Assembly: GCA_963766195.1 (NCBI GenBank)
Contig: CAVXYY010000016.1
Coordinates: forward strand, 62,001 to 126,000
Length of the DNA: 64,000 nt
Source: JAHEFT01 sp963766195
GTDB lineage: Bacteria; Pseudomonadota; Gammaproteobacteria; Xanthomonadales; SZUA-36
Direction of reading: 5' to 3'
Shown piece after piece: positions 8,199 through 18,828 of this stretch (its first letter is position 1; the number at the start of each line of letters is the position of its first letter). The position numbers and the translations under genes are program-made. Under the pieces are notes generated by a model. It had not been told where the DNA came from. It was given only the letters and a program-made list of their open reading frames with translations, and ran no database searches.

Positions 8199-9805
8199 AT
8201 GATGGAACACGGTTATAAAAAATTCCATGGCCATAAAGGGCGGTTGCCGCAGAAACAGAAAGGCGCGCTCACGATGTTCAGCGCGGTCCTGATCTTGATC
8301 CTGTTGACCGAACTGATCATTTACGCCGTTCAGGTGGGTGTGTTTGAGCAACGGAAATCCGCCAACGAGATGCGCCAGAAGGAAGCATTTCACGTGGCGG
8401 AATCCGCGATCCAGTTCAGTAAAGAATTCCTGCTGGCAAACTCACGCAACGCGTCCGGACCTGACTGGCTGGCAACTCGCTGGAAAAAGTGTAGTGATTT
8501 GAAATTGCCGGTTGATGGCAAGGGCACACATCCCTGTTACGCAGAACCTGCAGACGGTGGTGCGGGTTTTCCAAACAACCTGCGCAACAATATGTACTAC
8601 TATTCTCCGGACGACGCGGATTTGCGTGGCGCGGACGATGCTTATGGCAATCCCACCTTACCGATAGACGTTGACAGTGTCATTCCGGATAGTACACAGC
8701 GAGTCGACGTCTATGCTCTGTTGTGCATGCTGCACATTGAACGTAATCCGGCCGCCCAGGTTTCACCACCCAATTCACCCGTCCAGGGGTGCACCATGGA
8801 GGCGGACCTTCAGGATCCGGTGTACTTCATGATTACCCTGATGGCGCGCGGAGAGGCAGACTGCGACGGTGGCACCTGCAGTGCCCGTGCGTTGATCACG
8901 GACAAGGTGGGTAGTTTCGGTCCTATTGGTGGCGAAGGAGGCCCGGGCGTTCCATTGACAACCAAGAGCACCTTTCCTCCTTCCGGGACTTCGGAGATCG
9001 TTCCTAATCCGAACGGAGGCGGCGTCGGCGTGCCGATTTCCGCCTGGATGAACAGTAACGACTCGTGTGCAAACCAGGTACCAGTCGATCCAACGGGGGG
9101 TCCTGGAGCACCTGCGAACGCCATGAATGGTACGGCACGGACACCATGCCGGACGATTACAAATGCCCGACCGCAAACTGCAGTTGTGGGACCGATGAAA
9201 AGCGACTCAGCTACTCTCAGCAAGGCGGCGACATTATGGGCATGGACCTGGTTTCGGACGAATCATTTCCCTGTGACCTTTGGTTTTACATGTTTGGTCT
9301 GCATAAATACGTACAACCCGAAGCTAGTCCGCCTGTTGTAGACAAGGTTAACGTCGCTTATGTCAGAGAATTTCTGGCCGATGAAATAGTGCAGGCAGGA
9401 GATTGTGACAATCTTGACACGATCACTACCCCCGATGCCGATGGTGACTACCCCCGCGTAATTTGGATCGAAGGGGGCAACTGTAACTTTACCGGGAACA
9501 AGACTATCGGGTCACCCGAAGCCCCTGTGTTTTTAATCTCGGCGGCCAACACTTTCAAGGCAACCGGCACCGTTAATGTATTCGGAACGCTGTTTCTCAC
9601 TGATGTGCTCGACTCAGAAGCTACTCTGGATGCCCATGGCACCATGTCGATATATGGAGCCGTGGTAGTCGATGGCAAACTGGGCGCTTACACCGGTACG
9701 TTCCAGCTGGTTTACCTCGAGGATATCATCAAGCTTTCACTTGAATCCGGCAAGTTTGGCAATGCCGCAGGCGGTTGGTCGGATTTTCACCAGGATTGGC
9801 GGTAG
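8199..9805 (+). CDS. Oversized PilX-like minor pilin, operon copy 1 (frameshifted)
   Basis: About 535 residues, against roughly 170-200 for ordinary PilX. ATG 8199 follows a GAGGA ribosome site. The N-terminus is KQKGALTMFSAVLILILLTELIIYAVQ, then VFEQRKSANEMRQKEAFHVAESAIQ, a typical PilX_N domain without Glu+5. The long C-terminal part has Cys-rich NCSC and FPCDLW blocks, and ends in a beta-rich segment (SPEAPVFLISA, GTLFLTDV, GTMSIYGAVVVDG). A frameshift at a run of six G near 9097 joins VPVDPTGG to SWSTCERHEWYGTD. The copy-2 homologue is at 13566. Confidence 0.8.
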
Positions 9806-9814
9806 GAAAGGGTT

Positions 9815-11949
9815 ATGGATATGATGATTAAACAGATTAAAGGCGGTGGTGGCATGAAATGCATGAGAGGATTTGCACTGCTGGATGTTGTAATTGCCAT
9901 CCTCATTTTCGCGGTTGGGATGCTGGCGCTTGCAAGCCTGCAGACCAACCTGACGCGCTCCTCCGTTGACGCTAATTTCCGGACCGTTGCCGCAAACGTC
10001 GGCGAGGAAACTCTCGAGCGGCTGCGTGCGTTTCGAAGGGTATCAACAGATCCCGACGGGGTGGTCTTTGCATTCGCGGATATTGACGATGCATACGTTG
10101 CAGGAACGGTTAGCCGTGGTGGTGTCGATTACACGGTAACCGGGAGCGTCACTGGTTATGATTTCAACGACGACAAAACGGCTGTTACCAAGACCGATCC
10201 AGCCGTGGCCGGCTCAATCTATGACTTCAAACTGGTCGAATTAAACGTCGCTTGGGACAATAACCAGAGTTTTCAGGTTGATGAAACTCAACAGGTGTCC
10301 AACACGGACATGAACACCGGCTTTATCACTATCAAGGAAGTCATCCCTTCAATCCCATCGTTGGCTACTGCAGCGGTGGCTGCCACGGACGAAGGATTGG
10401 AGGGTGTCCTTGTGAATTACAATCCGGGCGAAAACCCGGATATCATCAAGTTGACCCTCGGAGATTCGGGCGAGAAATTCAAGGAGGCTACCTCGCCGGC
10501 GCCTGATGTGATCCGCGGTGATCACATCGAGACCTGGTTCGACGTGGTGACCTATCAGCAGGCAAACCTGAACGCGCAGGCTACTTTTTTGCGCCGCGAA
10601 GAGTTTCTGGCGGTTAGCTGCGAGTGTGATCTGGATACTTCTCCCGCCGCGGCGGATTATGGATTGAAGCCGACCATGTGGAATGGTGTCGCCTACACCG
10701 AGGGTGAAAAGGTTGACAAGCCGATCGGTACCGCGCCGAACAACGTCCAGCAAAGTGAGTTTTGCGGAATTTGCTGTCGCGACCATCACGATGGCGCTGG
10801 TAATGGGGGCGGAGGATGTCTACGATCTCGCCAACGCCGGCAAACCAAGTGCTGACCATGGACACTACGCCAGAAACAAGCTCGGCGAGATCATTACAAC
10901 TCCTGTAGGCGACGGTGGGCGCTACCTTGAGGCTTGCCGACTGGTGCGCAAAGACGGCTTTATGCGGGTGACCCAGGATGCTAATCAGGGCACCCTGGTT
11001 GGATTCCCAGAGGGCTATCTCGAACTGGATCAAGGCGCCGATGCATACTCAGATTACGTCATTGCTGCGATCGATGATTACTACACCGGTAACCCTGCTC
11101 AAAGTGCTTTACCCCAACCGAATCCGCCCGATGAAAACTCCTGGCTTTTTTCCGCGAGGAATGCGGACCCTAATGTTCCAGGAACCGAATTTACCGACCG
11201 TGACGTTTTTAAACAGGCAGCAGCTGCGTTCCCGGGCCATTTACACGGATTACCTGACTGATGCGGCGGAGCAGGTTATCGCTGACTGCTTTCCACAGGA
11301 TGTTCCTGGTACTCCAAATGCAGGCTGCCCGGCGCCTGGCGCTTCGTCACCACTGGAAATCTATCCGTTTTTCGATCTTCAGATGACGTGGCTTGCTTCC
11401 TGGCAGAACGAATCTACGAGTAACCTGGTAACAGTGACCAATGAGCCGATCGAGGACGGCAACACCCACAGTCGCGGTGTGGTAGAGCTATCCAGCCCAA
11501 CCGCATCTGGACGGTCGACGATCCTCATTAGTTCGGAAAACGGCAACCTTGGATTGACCTCGACCGGCAAGATCCGTCCTGCCTATGTGGAAAATGTAGA
11601 CAGATTGTACGTCGATGCCGATTCGGTCACCACGCCGGCACCACCCATTGGAGGGGTTGTTTCCGGTCCCTTGACGTCTACAATCAAGCGCAAGCCGGCA
11701 GGGGATCTGACCCTGACGCCTTCAAGCGATATTTATTGCGGGCACACTAACACCCAGTGGCGCTGTGTTGTGGGTACAGCGGGAACTTTGACGGTCGGAA
11801 ATTATTCGCTCAACGGTCAGAATGTATATATTTGCAGCGACCTTTTGACAAACCGAGTCGTCGGAGTCGATACAACGACCTTTGATCTTCCCGCCAGTGG
11901 AGGACCCATTCGTATTTGGGTTACGACCGACAGCTTATGTACTCCCTGA
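9815..11949 (+). CDS. Giant PilV-like minor pilin with Cys/His block, operon copy 1 (frameshifted)
   Basis: About 710 residues; ordinary PilV is under 200. AGGAAAGG precedes ATG 9815. The pilin segment is RGFALLDVVIAILIFAVGMLALASLQ, where a DVV replaces the usual IEV, so the Glu+5 position is Asp. A long exported domain follows with a block conserved in copy 2: TFLRREEF.AVSCEC, YTEGE and FCGICCRDHHDG (about 10570-10796). Further on are YLEACRLVRKDGFMRVTQD and LEIYPFFDLQMTWLASW. Frame breaks lie near 10805 (a run of five G) and 11230. A terminator follows. The function of the C-terminal domain is unknown. Confidence 0.75.
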
Positions 11950-12002
11950 TGACGACCTGGTACATTTCCGGGCAATGAAGCCTTAGTAACACAAGCAGTA
12001 AG

Positions 12003-12031
12003 ACCGCCCCTCCGGGGGCGGTTTTCTTTTA
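12003..12031 (+). terminator. Rho-independent terminator of pilin operon 1
   Basis: ACCGCCCC, a short TCCG loop, GGGGCGGT, then TTTTCTTTT. It lies 54 bases after the copy-1 PilV stop. Confidence 0.85.
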
Positions 12032-12087
12032 TCCGCCGACAAACGGTCAAATACCGCTTCTGAAAGGTCGACGATTTCCGGCACAAG

Positions 12088-12129
12088 CTGACAATTTCTG
12101 TCAGAATTAGAGCTGTCTCAGGATGAGAC
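12088..12129 (+). promoter_or_regulatory. Two adjacent dyads in the leader of pilin operon 2
   Basis: CTGACA-ATTTC-TGTCAG at 12088-12104 and GTCTCA-GGA-TGAGAC at 12115-12129, just upstream of the first copy-2 pilin. Both dyads are perfect. They could be operators or leader hairpins. I cannot assign a regulator. Confidence 0.4.
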
Positions 12130-12153
12130 GGATCAATTTCAAGGATGAAAGCC

Positions 12154-12803
12154 ATGATCAGAAGGACTCTGAGCATTCGCTCAAGGGGTACCTCCCCAGC
12201 CTGTTCACGTCACCGGGGCTTCTCCCTGGTTGAAGTCATGATGTCTGTTGTTTTGATAGCCATAGGCCTGGCCCTGGCTCTTGCCGTCGTATCGGGATAT
12301 GGTGGAAAAGCGCCAGGTCACCAACGGCGCCGAGCAACTGGCCTCGTTCATCAATACGGCACAGGGTATTGCTCAACCACCAACAGAAAAGTCACGCTTT
12401 CCTATACGCGCACCGCTGATGACGAATGGTGCATTGGCATGGCTGAAGACGACTACGATCTGCAACTGCAAGACCGCTCCGGAAGCGGCTGCCAGATCGG
12501 TGCACAGAACTTTGTGATCGACAACAGTCACGCCGGCGATAAAGCCATGATGCATTCGCTCGCCAGTGAAGGTGATGCCTACTACATTGACCCTGTTCGG
12601 GGCCTGTTTTTACCTTGCGATGTGCAGACGGAAATGCGATGACGGTTGCAGTCCGCTCATTCGACCGGTCTCAAAACGAGGAATTTCGTCTCAGCCTGAT
12701 GGTGAACAATACCGGACGCGTCATCCTGTGCAGCGAAGACACGTGCACACGCCGTTCCGGGCTATGCCGTCTGCCCGTCGGACCAGGGGATGAGGAGTCA
12801 TAG
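12154..12803 (+). CDS. FimT/GspH-type minor pilin, operon copy 2 (several frameshifts)
   Basis: ATG 12154 is preferred over 12145 because AAGG at 12141 is then properly spaced. The leader ends in RHRG, then FSLVEVMMSVVLIAIGLALAL. The next block, PSYRDMVEKRQVTNGAEQLASF, is in another frame. VTLSYTRTADDEWCIGMAEDDY is back in the first, and FRLSLMVNNTGRVILCSEDTC in a third. At least three or four indels are needed. It is colinear with the copy-1 FimT protein (EKRQVT.GAEQL, WCIG, YDPARG/IDPVRG). Confidence 0.7.
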
Positions 12804-12805
12804 AC

Positions 12806-13518
12806 ATGAAAATTCGCCAAATGAATCTCAAACAAACCGGCGCAACGCTGATGGAAGTCATGATTGCAATGTCTATCTCCCTGGTCGTGACGGCATCGAT
12901 GATTGCCTTGATGGCGAACTCCCTGAGCAGTACGGCGCGAATCATCCAGATGACCAAGCTTACAGATGATTTGCGCGTGGCGATGCAAATGATGAGTCGT
13001 GATGTACGTCGGGCCAGTTACAACGCCAATTCGGTGTTTTGCTATGCCAACACAGATTGCGCGCTGACTCTGACGGTAACATTCATCACCATGGCGGGCG
13101 ACATAACAATCGTTGATATTGATGCGGATGGCGTGAACGACTGTTTCAGCTTCCTGATGGACCGCGACTTCGATGGCGACTCCACGGAAGACAGCGCAGG
13201 TGGTTTCCGGCGCGTGACGGCACGGCGGCGTCGGCGTCATTGAAATGTGGACAGGTGATTCGACAGCAGACTGCACTGATGCTCCGGGTGCTGCCGGTTG
13301 GGTCCAGATCACCAACCCGGAAAATATGAATATTTCCGAATTCTCGGTTGATGACAACCTGTCCTATACCCAAACCATACTGAATGATGGCACTAACACG
13401 GTTCGCATTGAAGAGTCCGTAAAGTCCGCATGACCATGGAAGGCGAATTGGTGCTGGACAGCACGATACCTGGCAAATGGAAGACATCATTGCAGTTCGC
13501 AACGACCTGCTGCTTTGA
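12806..13518 (+). CDS. PilW-like minor pilin, operon copy 2 (frameshifted)
   Basis: ATG 12806 with a GAGGAG ribosome site. KQTGATLMEVMIAMSISLVV carries Glu+5, then ARIIQMTKLTDDLRVAMQ, MMSRDVRRASYNANSVFCYA and DRDFDGDSTEDSAGGF. The frame is lost near 13215. WVQITNPENMNISEFSVDD and MTMEGELVLDSTIPG follow in other frames, and the likely end is AVRNDLLL at 13518. It matches the copy-1 PilW protein along its length. Confidence 0.7.
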
Positions 13519-13565
13519 TTCGACAATTACTCACGAAACAATTTGCACAGGGAAGGGCAGATTAA

Positions 13566-15067
13566 ATGAAAGAAGCAAAACGCTACTCCAGCTTGACACA
13601 ACGCTACCAGACCGGAGTGATGACCACATTTACCGGTGTTCTGATCCTGGTGATGTTAACTCTGATGATGTTCTTTGCCATGCGCGTCGGTGTGTTTGAA
13701 CAGCGTGTATCTTCCAACGAGATGCGCCAGAAGCTCGCCTTTCATGCGGCGGAATCCGGAATCCATCACGCCAAGGAGTATTTGCGCAAGCATTCTGTAT
13801 TGATCGCATCTTCCGTTGAGGACCTGATTCCCGACGGACATCGATGGCTGGCTCGCGGAGACCGGCGAAAAACGTTGGTTGAAATGTTCCGAGGCCGGGC
13901 TTGATCTCGCAAATGGAAGGGGCAGCCATCCCTGTTTCGGTGAATCGGTACCGGCAGTTCGACCCAATATTTACTATTACTCCGTGGGTGGAGAACACGC
14001 AATTACCGTTGGACACCGATGACGTACTGCCCGGTTCATCAGAAGAAGTCGACAGTTGAGGCACTGCTCTGTGTTCTGGACGTGGATAGAAGACGCCGCG
14101 GTCCCGGTACAGGGATGCAGTATCGACCCCGCCACGGCAGTAGGTCTGGCCGATGGCACCTACTGGATGGTCACCCTGCTGGCCCGCGGCGGCGCTGATT
14201 GCGATGGCACAGACTGTCACGCCGAGGCCCTGGTCAGTGAGCAGGTGTCCAATTTCGGTGCAGCCGCCGGGGGTAGATCACCGGCCGTGCCGCTGACCAC
14301 CAGGAGCAGTTTTCCACCTCAGGATCGGCCGAAATCGTTCCCAACCCCAACGCCGGGGGCGTGGGTGTGCCGATTTCGGTCTGGATGCCGGACGATACGA
14401 GCTGCCAGGGGAGCGCTGCTCGGTGATCGACCCCAGCGGCGGTTCCTGGGCCACCTGCGAAATGCATGAATGGTATGGAACCGACGACGCTGCCGGAAGA
14501 CTATGCCTGCCCAGGCAATTGCAGTTGCACCACAGAGCGAGTCGATCAGCTACACGCATGGCAATCGACGACATTCTGGGTATCGACCTGGTGCAGGATC
14601 CGGATTTTCCCTGTGACCTGTTCCAGTTCTATTTTGCCGTGCCCCGCGCCAGTTATGAAATCGTCAAGGGCTATTCGCAGATTATCACCAACTGCGATTC
14701 TCTGGGCCCCAACTCCTTTGGCATTTACTGGGTCTCGGGCACCGAATGTCGTATCAATTCAAACACCCAGGTCGGCTCGCCCAGGCGCCGGTGATGCTGA
14801 TTTCCGCGGCCCGCTGACCAAGTTAAATGGCGGCGCAAAAATTTACGGCACCTTGTTTGTCACCGATGTCGAGGACTCCGGCGCGAAACTGCAATCGAAT
14901 GGCACAAACACGATTTACGGTTCCGTGATCGTCGATGGCATCCTGGATAGCTACCAGGGCACTTTCCAGGTGGTCTGGAATGAAAACACCAGCAGAAAGG
15001 CCGGCGCCGATGGAGGCTGGGCGCCGTCATCGGCGGCTGGTCAGATTTCCACCGCGATTGGGAATAG
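13566..15067 (+). CDS. Oversized PilX-like minor pilin, operon copy 2 (heavily frameshifted)
   Basis: Begins RYQTGVMTTFTGVLILVMLTLMMFFAM and VFEQRVSSNEMRQKLAFHAAESGIHHAKEYL, a PilX_N domain. The first frame ends at 13904. Fragments colinear with the copy-1 PilX then appear in shifting frames: CSEAGLDL, GCSIDPATA, WMVTLLARGGADCDG, CEMHEWYGTD, CPGNCSC, DLVQDPDFPCDLF, and finally YGTLFVTDVEDSG, YGSVIVDG and WSDFHRDWE to TAG at 15067. Six or more indels are needed. It is either badly sequenced or decaying. Confidence 0.65.
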
Positions 15068-15076
15068 GAAGAGATC

Positions 15077-17243
15077 ATGATGAACTCAAGCACACGGAAG
15101 CGCAATAGCAGGGGTTTCACCCTGATCGAAGTCCTGATCGGTATCCTGATATTCGCCATTGGAATGATGGCCCTGGCCAAGTTGCAGGGAAACCTGGCGC
15201 GCAACAGCGGGGACTCCAATGCCCGCACGGTGGCGACCAATATCGCGGAAGAAATGATCGAGCAGTGCCCGCGTTTTCCAGAAAAATCGATTCTGACGGC
15301 AGCATTGCCGCTTACAACGACATTGTCGACGGCACCCGCACCATCGAAAGGGCGGCAACGAGTTCACGGTCGCAACCGACGTGACGGATTATTACTACGA
15401 CGCGACCGGACGAGTTATTCCCCGAGACAGCACCCGCCGGCGTCGGCAGGTCGGATTTCAAGCAGGTCGACCTGACCGTGACCTGGAATACAGGCCAGGA
15501 GTTCCAGGTGGACGACCAACCAGACCAATCGGCCGCCTGGGCAGTGGCAGCATCAGGATCACGGATGTCGATCTCCTCCATCCCGTCAGGCTCAGGCGGC
15601 AAGGCTGGTCTGGGCTCGGCCGGTGACAGTTCCTATGCGCCGCCTGTCGATTACAACCCGGGCTCGAAACCCGACATCATTTCAATCCAGCTCGGGGCCG
15701 AACAAGTTCAAGGAATCCACCACGCCGCTGCCGGACGTCATACGCGCCGACGAACTGGTGGAAACCACGTTTTGACGTGGTGACCTACTCCCAGGACGAT
15801 GCCGGTGCCACGTTCCTGCGCCGTGAGGAGTTCCGGGCAGTCAGTTGTGAGTGCACACTGCGACTCCCAACACGCAGCGAGGGAGGGCTTGCGGCCGACG
15901 ATCTGGGACGGCTACTGACTACACCGAAGGCGAATTCGTTTCCAAGCCCTACGGCGAGAGCGCCAATAACCAGCAAAGCCAGTTTTGCGACCTCTGTTGC
16001 CGCGATCACCATGATGGCGGCACCGGAGCGAAGACGACCGGGCGATCCCGGGCGCTCACTCTACAACCCGTTCCGTATCCAGTCAGACTATTACGCCGGA
16101 TCGGCGCTCTGGAGGGCGATCACAAGCACTATGACCGGAACCGACAGCGGAGACCTGACGCTGGCTGACAGCGATGGCGACACCTACGTCGAAGCCTGCC
16201 GCATGATCCGCAAGGACGGCTTCTGGCGGATCGCCCAGGACCTCCGCCAGGAAGGCCTGAATGCTTTCCCGGCCGATTACCTCGATGAACGAGATGAAGT
16301 AGATGAATATTCGGACTACGTGACCGACGCGGTATCGGCCTATGAAGCCAGCCATTGGCACCGACGAATGATTACGAAACCAGTCCGCCGCTCTGACCCG
16401 GCCCGGAAGCCATGCCACCTGCTGGTACTTTCCGGCCAGCACGTATCGGCACTGCGACCGAGATTCGCGAGCTGACCGGAGCCACCGAACAGCAATTGCG
16501 CTCCCGTGGCATCTATCTGGATTACATGAGCGATGAGCTGCGCGCACCGGATCAATTGCCTGGATGATGGCGGGACCGGCGCAGATTGCGATGTTCCGGA
16601 TGTGAGCTCCGCGCTTGAAATCATTCCGTTTTACGATGTGCAGTTGACCTGGCTGGCGCGCTGGAACGAAACGCCCAACAACTACCCGATCGACGTGACC
16701 AACGAGGCGATCGCGGACAACAACTCGCACGACCGGGGCAGGGCTACACTGGAGGCCGGGTTTGGCTATTCGACCATCAATTCGGCCGTGCACAACAGGT
16801 AACCTGGGTCTGACCGGTACCGATCCGATTGATCCCTGGTACACCAGTGATCTGAAGAGTTACAACCTCTACGCACTGGCGTCGATTTCAATTCGCCGCC
16901 ACCGCTTTCCGGATTCGTCATTCCGGCGAAATCCTGTCAGCGGTTCCCGGGTTAAAGGCTTCGGATGTGGAGATTGAGTCGAAAGACGACAGGCGCGCAG
17001 TGTGACCGCACCAACACGGGCTTTGAATGTGAAATCGTAGAAGGCGCCAGCAATCGCCGCTTGCTCAAGGTGTCAATTACTTCAAGAGCAACACGGTCAC
17101 TGGTGGCCTGCAGCAACGGTTTGAATCAATGGTCACGGAGCATAGCGGATGACATGCTGCGGGCAACTGGACGCGGTTCAATCTGCCGGTGCGAAGTGAC
17201 CAGCAACGCCAACATCGTGATCAAGGAGGACAGCTGCATCTGA
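15077..17243 (+). CDS. Giant PilV-like minor pilin with Cys/His block, operon copy 2 (heavily frameshifted)
   Basis: ATG 15077 follows AGGAAGAG. The N-terminus SRGFTLIEVLIGILIFAIGM has the canonical Glu+5, unlike copy 1. The same exported domain follows in broken frames: TFLRREEFRAVSCEC, YTEGEFVSKPYG, FCDLCCRDHHDGG (15981-16018), YVEACRMIRKDGFWRIAQD, LEIIPFYDVQLTWLARW and a final EDSC. Eight or more indels are apparent. It is followed by a terminator, ending the duplicated cluster. Confidence 0.65.
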
Positions 17244-17296
17244 TTGCCCAGAGAAGCACGATCCGTTCTCTCCTACCGCCGTGCTTCTGATAAAAT

Positions 17297-17325
17297 GCCG
17301 CCTCTTGCCGAGGCGGCTTTTTTTT
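17297..17325 (+). terminator. Rho-independent terminator after pilin operon 2
   Basis: GCCGCCTC, loop TTGCC, GAGGCGGC, then eight T. It ends 14 bases before the gltX start. Confidence 0.85.
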
Positions 17326-17339
17326 GGGACAATTGATTC

Positions 17340-18746
17340 GTGAGAACCCGATTTGCACCCAGCCCGACCGGCTACCTCCACGTAGGCGGAGCCCGCACGG
17401 CCCTGTTTTGCTATTTGCAGGCGCGCGCCTCGAACGGCGTGTTCATCCTGCGCATTGAAGACACCGACCTGGAGCGTTCCACGCCCGAATCGGTGCAGGC
17501 CATCCTCGACGGCATGGAGTGGCTGGGGCTGGATTACGACGAGGGCCCCATTTACCAGACCGACCGGTTTGAGCGTTACGCCGAAGTCGTGCAGCAACTG
17601 CTGGACGAGGGCAAGGCCTATCACTGTTACTGCAGCAAGGATCGAATCGATACGCTGCGCGAGGAGCAGATGAAGGCCGGCCTGAAGCCGCGTTACGACG
17701 GGCATTGCCGGGATGGCGCCGAACCGGTGGCCGGCGTCAAGCCGATCGTGCGTTTCCGCAACCCGCGCGATGGCGACGTGGTATTCGATGACCTGGTGCG
17801 CGGCCGGATCAGTATTTCCAACACGGAACTGGACGACCTGGTCATCGCCCGCCCGGATGGCTCGCCCACCTATAATTTCACGGTCGTGGTCGATGACGTC
17901 GACATGGCCATCAGCCTGGTCATCCGCGGTGACGACCACATCAACAATACGCCGCGGCAAATCAATATCTACCGGGCCCTGGGCGCCGAATTGCCGGATT
18001 TTGCACACGTGCCGATGATCCTCGGCGACGACGGCGCCCGGCTCAGCAAGCGCCACGGCGCGGTTGGCGTGATGCAGTACCGCGATGACGGCTACCTGCC
18101 GCAGGCCTTGCTGAATTACCTGGTCCGGCTGGGCTGGTCGCATGGCGACCAGGAGATCTTCAGCCTGCAGGAGATGATCGACACATTCGATATCCGCGAC
18201 GTCAACCGCAAGGCTTCGGCGTTCAATACCGAAAAACTGGACTGGCTGAACCAGCAGTACATGAAGAACCTGCCGGCGAGCGAGGTTGCCGATCACCTGG
18301 CCTGGCATTTCGAACAGGCCGGTATCAATCCGCAAAACGGGCCCCCGCTGGCGGACCTGGTGAGTGTCCAGGCCGACCGGGTGAAAACCCTGAAGGAAAT
18401 GACTGCGCAAAGCCGTGTTTTTTACGAAGAATTTGACGAATTCGATCCCGGCGCCGCGCACAAACACCTGCGCCCGGTGGCTGAACAGCCGCTCAGGGCG
18501 ATCGGCAGCCGCCTGGCGGACCTGGATACCTGGGAGCCGGAGCAGCTGAATGAAACCGTGCGGATCGCCGCCGAGGAACTGGAACTGGGCATGGGCAAGA
18601 TCGCTCAGCCGCTGCGCGTTGCCCTGACGGGTACCGCGGTTTCCCCGTCGATTGACAAGACGCTGTGGCTGATCGGCCGCGAGCGCAGCCTGGCGAGAAT
18701 CGAGCGGGCCCTGGAATATGTCCTGGTCCGCGCCAGTGCATCGTAG
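17340..18746 (+). CDS. gltX: Glutamyl-tRNA synthetase
   Basis: Charges tRNA-Glu. The 468-aa length is typical, and it starts at GTG 17340. The class I signatures are FAPSPTGYLHVGGARTALF (HIGH equivalent) at the N-terminus and ARLSKRHGAVG (KMSKS equivalent) near residue 235. The C-terminal anticodon-binding domain is complete and the frame is unbroken, in contrast to the pilin region next to it. The stop TAG is the TAG of the following GTAG repeat. Confidence 0.97.
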   Translation: MRTRFAPSPTGYLHVGGARTALFCYLQARASNGVFILRIEDTDLERSTPESVQAILDGMEWLGLDYDEGPIYQTDRFERYAEVVQQLLDEGKAYHCYCSKDRIDTLREEQMKAGLKPRYDGHCRDGAEPVAGVKPIVRFRNPRDGDVVFDDLVRGRISISNTELDDLVIARPDGSPTYNFTVVVDDVDMAISLVIRGDDHINNTPRQINIYRALGAELPDFAHVPMILGDDGARLSKRHGAVGVMQYRDDGYLPQALLNYLVRLGWSHGDQEIFSLQEMIDTFDIRDVNRKASAFNTEKLDWLNQQYMKNLPASEVADHLAWHFEQAGINPQNGPPLADLVSVQADRVKTLKEMTAQSRVFYEEFDEFDPGAAHKHLRPVAEQPLRAIGSRLADLDTWEPEQLNETVRIAAEELELGMGKIAQPLRVALTGTAVSPSIDKTLWLIGRERSLARIERALEYVLVRASAS

Positions 18747-18799
18747 GAGCGATTTCAATCGCGAATGTGTTTTTAGATCGCGATTAAAATCGCTCCTAC
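18743..18799. repeat. GTAG-type REP pair (palindromic)
   Basis: GTAGGAGCGATTTCAATCGCGA and its inverted partner ending CGCTCCTAC. The left GTAG supplies the gltX stop codon. Confidence 0.85.
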
Positions 18800-18828
18800 A
18801 TCACCTTTAACCTGGCTGACAAAACCGA

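Noticed and set aside
10760..10796. The PilV CxxCC..HH block as a c-type heme site
   Set aside because: A CxxCH heme motif is required. The sequence is CGICCRDHH, with Cys where His should be, so covalent heme attachment is not supported.
17178..18758. A 526-codon open frame antisense to gltX
   Set aside because: The sense strand encodes a complete, motif-perfect GltX. Long antisense frames are expected in GC-rich genes with strong codon bias.
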